A DNA stretch of 8,248 nucleotides, from the NCBI GenBank assembly GCA_029859145.1, contig JAOUDT010000046.1:1-8248 (forward strand), written 5' to 3'. Source of the DNA: Dehalococcoidia bacterium. GTDB lineage: Bacteria > Chloroflexota > Dehalococcoidia > GIF9 > AB-539-J10. A program made the translations under genes and the position numbers. Below the pieces are notes generated by a model. It saw nothing but the letters and a program-made list of their open reading frames with translations, had not been told where the DNA came from and made no database searches. Below, one piece after another: positions 6,122 through 8,248 of this stretch. The number at the start of each line of letters is the position of its first letter. Within the stretch, counting starts at the first letter, position 1.

Positions 6122-6790
6122 TTGAAAGCACAGCTAATTGCCATAGACGGGCCTGTGGCCGTTGGCAAGAGTAGTGTCGGCTTGCGACTGGCAAAGAGGC
6201 TCGGCTATATTTTCTTCGACACCGGCATGATCTATCGGGCGTTTACCTGGAAGGTTCTCAAGTCAGGTATTTCGCCAGAGGATGAACAGAAACTCTGTCA
6301 CCTGGCCACTACGACGGAGTTTGATTTCATTCCGTCTAAACAAGGTGCCCTCTCGTTCTTTGTTGACGGTGAGGACGTCTCATCCAGATTGCTCTCCGCT
6401 GAAATAGAGGGATTGGTCGCGCTGATAGCAAAAATAGCGGGGGTACGCCAGGCAATGGTATCGGAACAGCGCAAGTTGGCCCAGCGAGGAAAGGTAGTGA
6501 TGGCAGGCAGAGACATCGGCACGGTAGTCCTGCCCTGGGCGGAACTGAAGATTTTTCTCACCGCTTCTACCGAAGAGAGAGCCAGGCGCCGCCACAAGGA
6601 ACTATTGAGGCGGGGACAGAATTCCAGTCTGGAGATCGTCCTCGCCGATTTAAAGAGGCGAGACGAGATGGACATCAATAGAACCGTCTCTCCACTCAAA
6701 CCGGCTGAAGATTCCATAATCATCAATACAGAAAACCTGAGCCTGGAGCAAGTTGTAGACAAAATATATAGTCTGGCGATAAACCTATGA
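6122..6790 (+). CDS. cmk: Cytidylate kinase
   Basis: The 222-residue cytoplasmic enzyme phosphorylates CMP and dCMP with ATP, recycling cytidine nucleotides for nucleic acid and phospholipid synthesis. Motifs are those of bacterial Cmk: P-loop GPVAVGKSS (10-18), DTGMIYRA (33-40), the AGRDIGTVV block (128-136), the Arg-rich lid STEERARRRHKEL (149-161), and RRDEMDINR...SPLKPAEDS (179-198), which form the CMP-binding and phosphate-contacting parts. Length is normal for the family. The start is TTG 6122, chosen because the conserved IAIDGP strand begins six residues later and GAGGG stands just upstream; no in-frame ATG offers a full P-loop. It is the first gene of a rightward operon, and its stop overlaps the plsC start by four bases (ATGA). 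TTG initiation may keep expression low. Confidence 0.96.
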   Translation: MKAQLIAIDGPVAVGKSSVGLRLAKRLGYIFFDTGMIYRAFTWKVLKSGISPEDEQKLCHLATTTEFDFIPSKQGALSFFVDGEDVSSRLLSAEIEGLVALIAKIAGVRQAMVSEQRKLAQRGKVVMAGRDIGTVVLPWAELKIFLTASTEERARRRHKELLRRGQNSSLEIVLADLKRRDEMDINRTVSPLKPAEDSIIINTENLSLEQVVDKIYSLAINL

Positions 6791-7437
6791 CCCTCTCTCA
6801 GAAGATTTTCTTCGCTACATTCAGACCTTTGGTCAAAATTTGCTTCTCCTGGAAGGTCGAAGGAAGAGAAAACGTACCATTGACCGGGCCGCTGATTCTG
6901 GTAGCCAACCATGTTCATGTCGTCGACCCGATTTTGCTCGTATTTGCTTTTCCGCGATGGATTACATTCGTAGCCAAAGGGGAACTCTTTCATTCTCTCT
7001 TCCTGAGGCTCTGGCTCCGCTGGGCCGGCTCTTTGCCCCTGCAACGTGACGGTAAAGTCCGAGAGAAACAGAGGATACTTGCGGGTGCCAGAAAGGCATT
7101 GGAGGAAGGACTAATCCTGGGAATGTTCCCGGAAGGCGCCAGGAGCCACGACGGCAAACTCAGAAAGGGCAAACCGGGCTCCGCAGTGATAGCCTCCAAA
7201 ACAGATGTCCCTCTTCTTCCCGTTGGCATCGCCGGAACAGACAAGGTTCATGGCATCAGCTGGCTGTGGAAACGCCCTCGCATAGTCGTCAAGATTGGCA
7301 AGCCATTCAAGCTACCTCCGACCAACAATAGGATCAGTAAGTCACAAATGCAATCGTTGACTACGCAGCTGATGTGCGAAATCGCTGCTCTTCTACCACC
7401 CGAATATCAAGGCGCTTATGAAAGACGTGAGGATTGA
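6787..7437 (+). CDS. plsC: 1-acyl-sn-glycerol-3-phosphate acyltransferase (PlsC family)
   Basis: The 216-residue protein is a lysophosphatidic acid acyltransferase, adding the second acyl chain to make phosphatidic acid at the inner face of the cytoplasmic membrane. The catalytic HX4D motif is NHVHVVDP (His42, Asp47). The other acyltransferase blocks follow: FVAKGELF (61-68), FPEGARS (114-120) and LLPVGIAG (143-150). The hydrophobic N-terminal stretch (residues 7-20) may sit against the membrane. Length is typical of the short bacterial forms. It overlaps cmk by ATGA and ispH by 20 bases, so all three are probably translated together. The cmk-plsC-ispH order recurs in several anaerobic bacterial lineages. 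Acyl donor (acyl-ACP or acyl-CoA) cannot be told from the sequence. Confidence 0.94.
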   Translation: MTLSQKIFFATFRPLVKICFSWKVEGRENVPLTGPLILVANHVHVVDPILLVFAFPRWITFVAKGELFHSLFLRLWLRWAGSLPLQRDGKVREKQRILAGARKALEEGLILGMFPEGARSHDGKLRKGKPGSAVIASKTDVPLLPVGIAGTDKVHGISWLWKRPRIVVKIGKPFKLPPTNNRISKSQMQSLTTQLMCEIAALLPPEYQGAYERRED

Positions 7438-8248
7438 GAAAGCTGAGAAGCTGGGTTTATGCTTTGGCGTCAGGCGGGCCATCGAGCTGTTAAAGGAGGC
7501 AGCTACTAAGTACGGACAAATAGAAACACTGGGACCCGTAGCCCATAATCGCCTGCTAGTGGAAACACTGACCAGTCTGGGAGCAAAACCAATAACGCGT
7601 CTCGATCAGGCCAAAGGCAGAATCCTGGCTATCACCACCCATGGCACAAGTCCGGCCACATTATCTGAGATCAAAGCTCGTCACGTCCGTATCATTGATA
7701 CTACCTGCCCGATAGTCCGCAAAGCCCAGAATGCGGCCAAGGAATTGGCCGGCGCTGGTTTTGACGTAGTCATATTTGGAGACGCAAAGCACTCCGAGGT
7801 CAAAGGATTGCTAGGTTGGGCTGGAGAAAAAGGCATAGCTGCCCTCGATATAAAGCAAATAGGCAGGACGGTAGAATCATCGTCACGTTTAGGCATTATC
7901 TCACAGACAACCCAGACTCGATCTGCCTTTCTCGAATTTGCCGCGCAGCTTGTGGAGACAGCGGGCCCGAAGACGGAGGAAATGCGCCTTGTCAATACTT
8001 TATGTAAAGTAACGCAGGCACAACAAGAGGCTGCCCTAGAATTAGCTTGCCGGAGTCAACTCATGATAGTGATAGGCGGAGGCAATAGTGCCAATACCAG
8101 ACACCTTGTCGAAATATGTTCTCCTGTGGTGGAAACCCATTCGGTAGAAACAGCCAACGAAGTTGACGCTTCCTGGGCGAGGGGCAAGCACCGGATTGGC
8201 GTTACCGCTGGAGCATCGACCCCAGATGAAGCTGTAGAAGAATTGGTG
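7418..8248 (+). CDS. ispH: 4-hydroxy-3-methylbut-2-enyl diphosphate reductase (3' end outside window)
   Basis: This is the last enzyme of the MEP pathway: it reduces HMBPP to IPP and DMAPP with a [4Fe-4S] cluster. The 277 residues seen hold all hallmarks. The three cluster cysteines are Cys14 (LGLCFGVRRAI), Cys97 (DTTCPIV) and Cys196 (NTLCKVT). Substrate-binding sites include PVAHN (His43), THGTSP (His75), DAKHSEV (His125, Glu127), SQTTQT, GGNSANT (221-227) and GASTPDEAV near the end (265-273). Because the GASTPD block is near the C-terminus of this family, only a few residues are probably missing. It starts at ATG 7418 inside the plsC 3' end, with AAGG (7409-7412) five bases upstream. GTG 7427 is a weaker alternative start. 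The gene shows that the host is a bacterium using the MEP route. Confidence 0.96.
   Translation, partial: MKDVRIEKAEKLGLCFGVRRAIELLKEAATKYGQIETLGPVAHNRLLVETLTSLGAKPITRLDQAKGRILAITTHGTSPATLSEIKARHVRIIDTTCPIVRKAQNAAKELAGAGFDVVIFGDAKHSEVKGLLGWAGEKGIAALDIKQIGRTVESSSRLGIISQTTQTRSAFLEFAAQLVETAGPKTEEMRLVNTLCKVTQAQQEAALELACRSQLMIVIGGGNSANTRHLVEICSPVVETHSVETANEVDASWARGKHRIGVTAGASTPDEAVEELV

Noticed and set aside
6298..7044. 248-codon open frame on the minus strand
   Set aside because: It lies opposite cmk and plsC, whose motifs are complete on the plus strand. The translation is Arg/Ser-rich with no recognisable domain, as expected for a shadow.

Overview
The window looks like part of the chromosome of an anaerobic bacterium. 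The evidence is a MEP-pathway ispH, good Shine-Dalgarno sites, an oxygen-sensitive class I fumarase subunit, and HdrB/HdrC-type iron-sulfur proteins beside carboxyltransferase genes. I see no mobile element, tRNA, rRNA or CRISPR array. Base composition is close to 50% GC. The gene content fits a propionate/succinate-metabolising or syntrophic anaerobe such as Dehalococcoidia-type Chloroflexota or Desulfotomaculum/Pelotomaculum-type Firmicutes. That placement is a guess from gene content; no phylogenetic test was possible.

Two divergent gene blocks meet at a 176-base intergenic region (5946-6121). Leftward (minus strand), in transcription order, come: a 12S-type acyl-CoA carboxyltransferase (mmdA/pccB family, 5945-4392); a 160-base gap with a possible small, frame-interrupted third carboxylase component and a 9-bp inverted repeat; a 5S/PycB/OadA-type carboxyltransferase (4231-2687); a 263-base gap with a weak candidate promoter; a class I fumarate hydratase alpha subunit (2423-1578); an HdrC-like protein (1565-1146); an HdrB-like protein (1134-256); and the start of a ferredoxin-like protein with a lysine-rich tail (224 to beyond position 1). 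Rightward (plus strand) lies a tightly overlapping housekeeping operon: cmk (6122-6790), plsC (6787-7437) and ispH (7418 to beyond the window end).

The leftward genes make sense together as part of the methylmalonyl-CoA/succinate (Wood-Werkman) route. A 12S plus 5S pair without its own biotin domain is the layout of transcarboxylase, which moves CO2 between methylmalonyl-CoA and pyruvate, giving propionyl-CoA and oxaloacetate. Fumarase then connects malate and fumarate. The HdrC/HdrB/ferredoxin set is a plausible electron carrier for fumarate reduction or succinate oxidation, or another redox partner. The biotin carrier, the fumarase beta subunit and any flavoprotein subunit are not in the window. 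The rightward genes supply CMP phosphorylation, phosphatidic acid synthesis and isoprenoid precursors, with no evident functional link to the leftward cluster.
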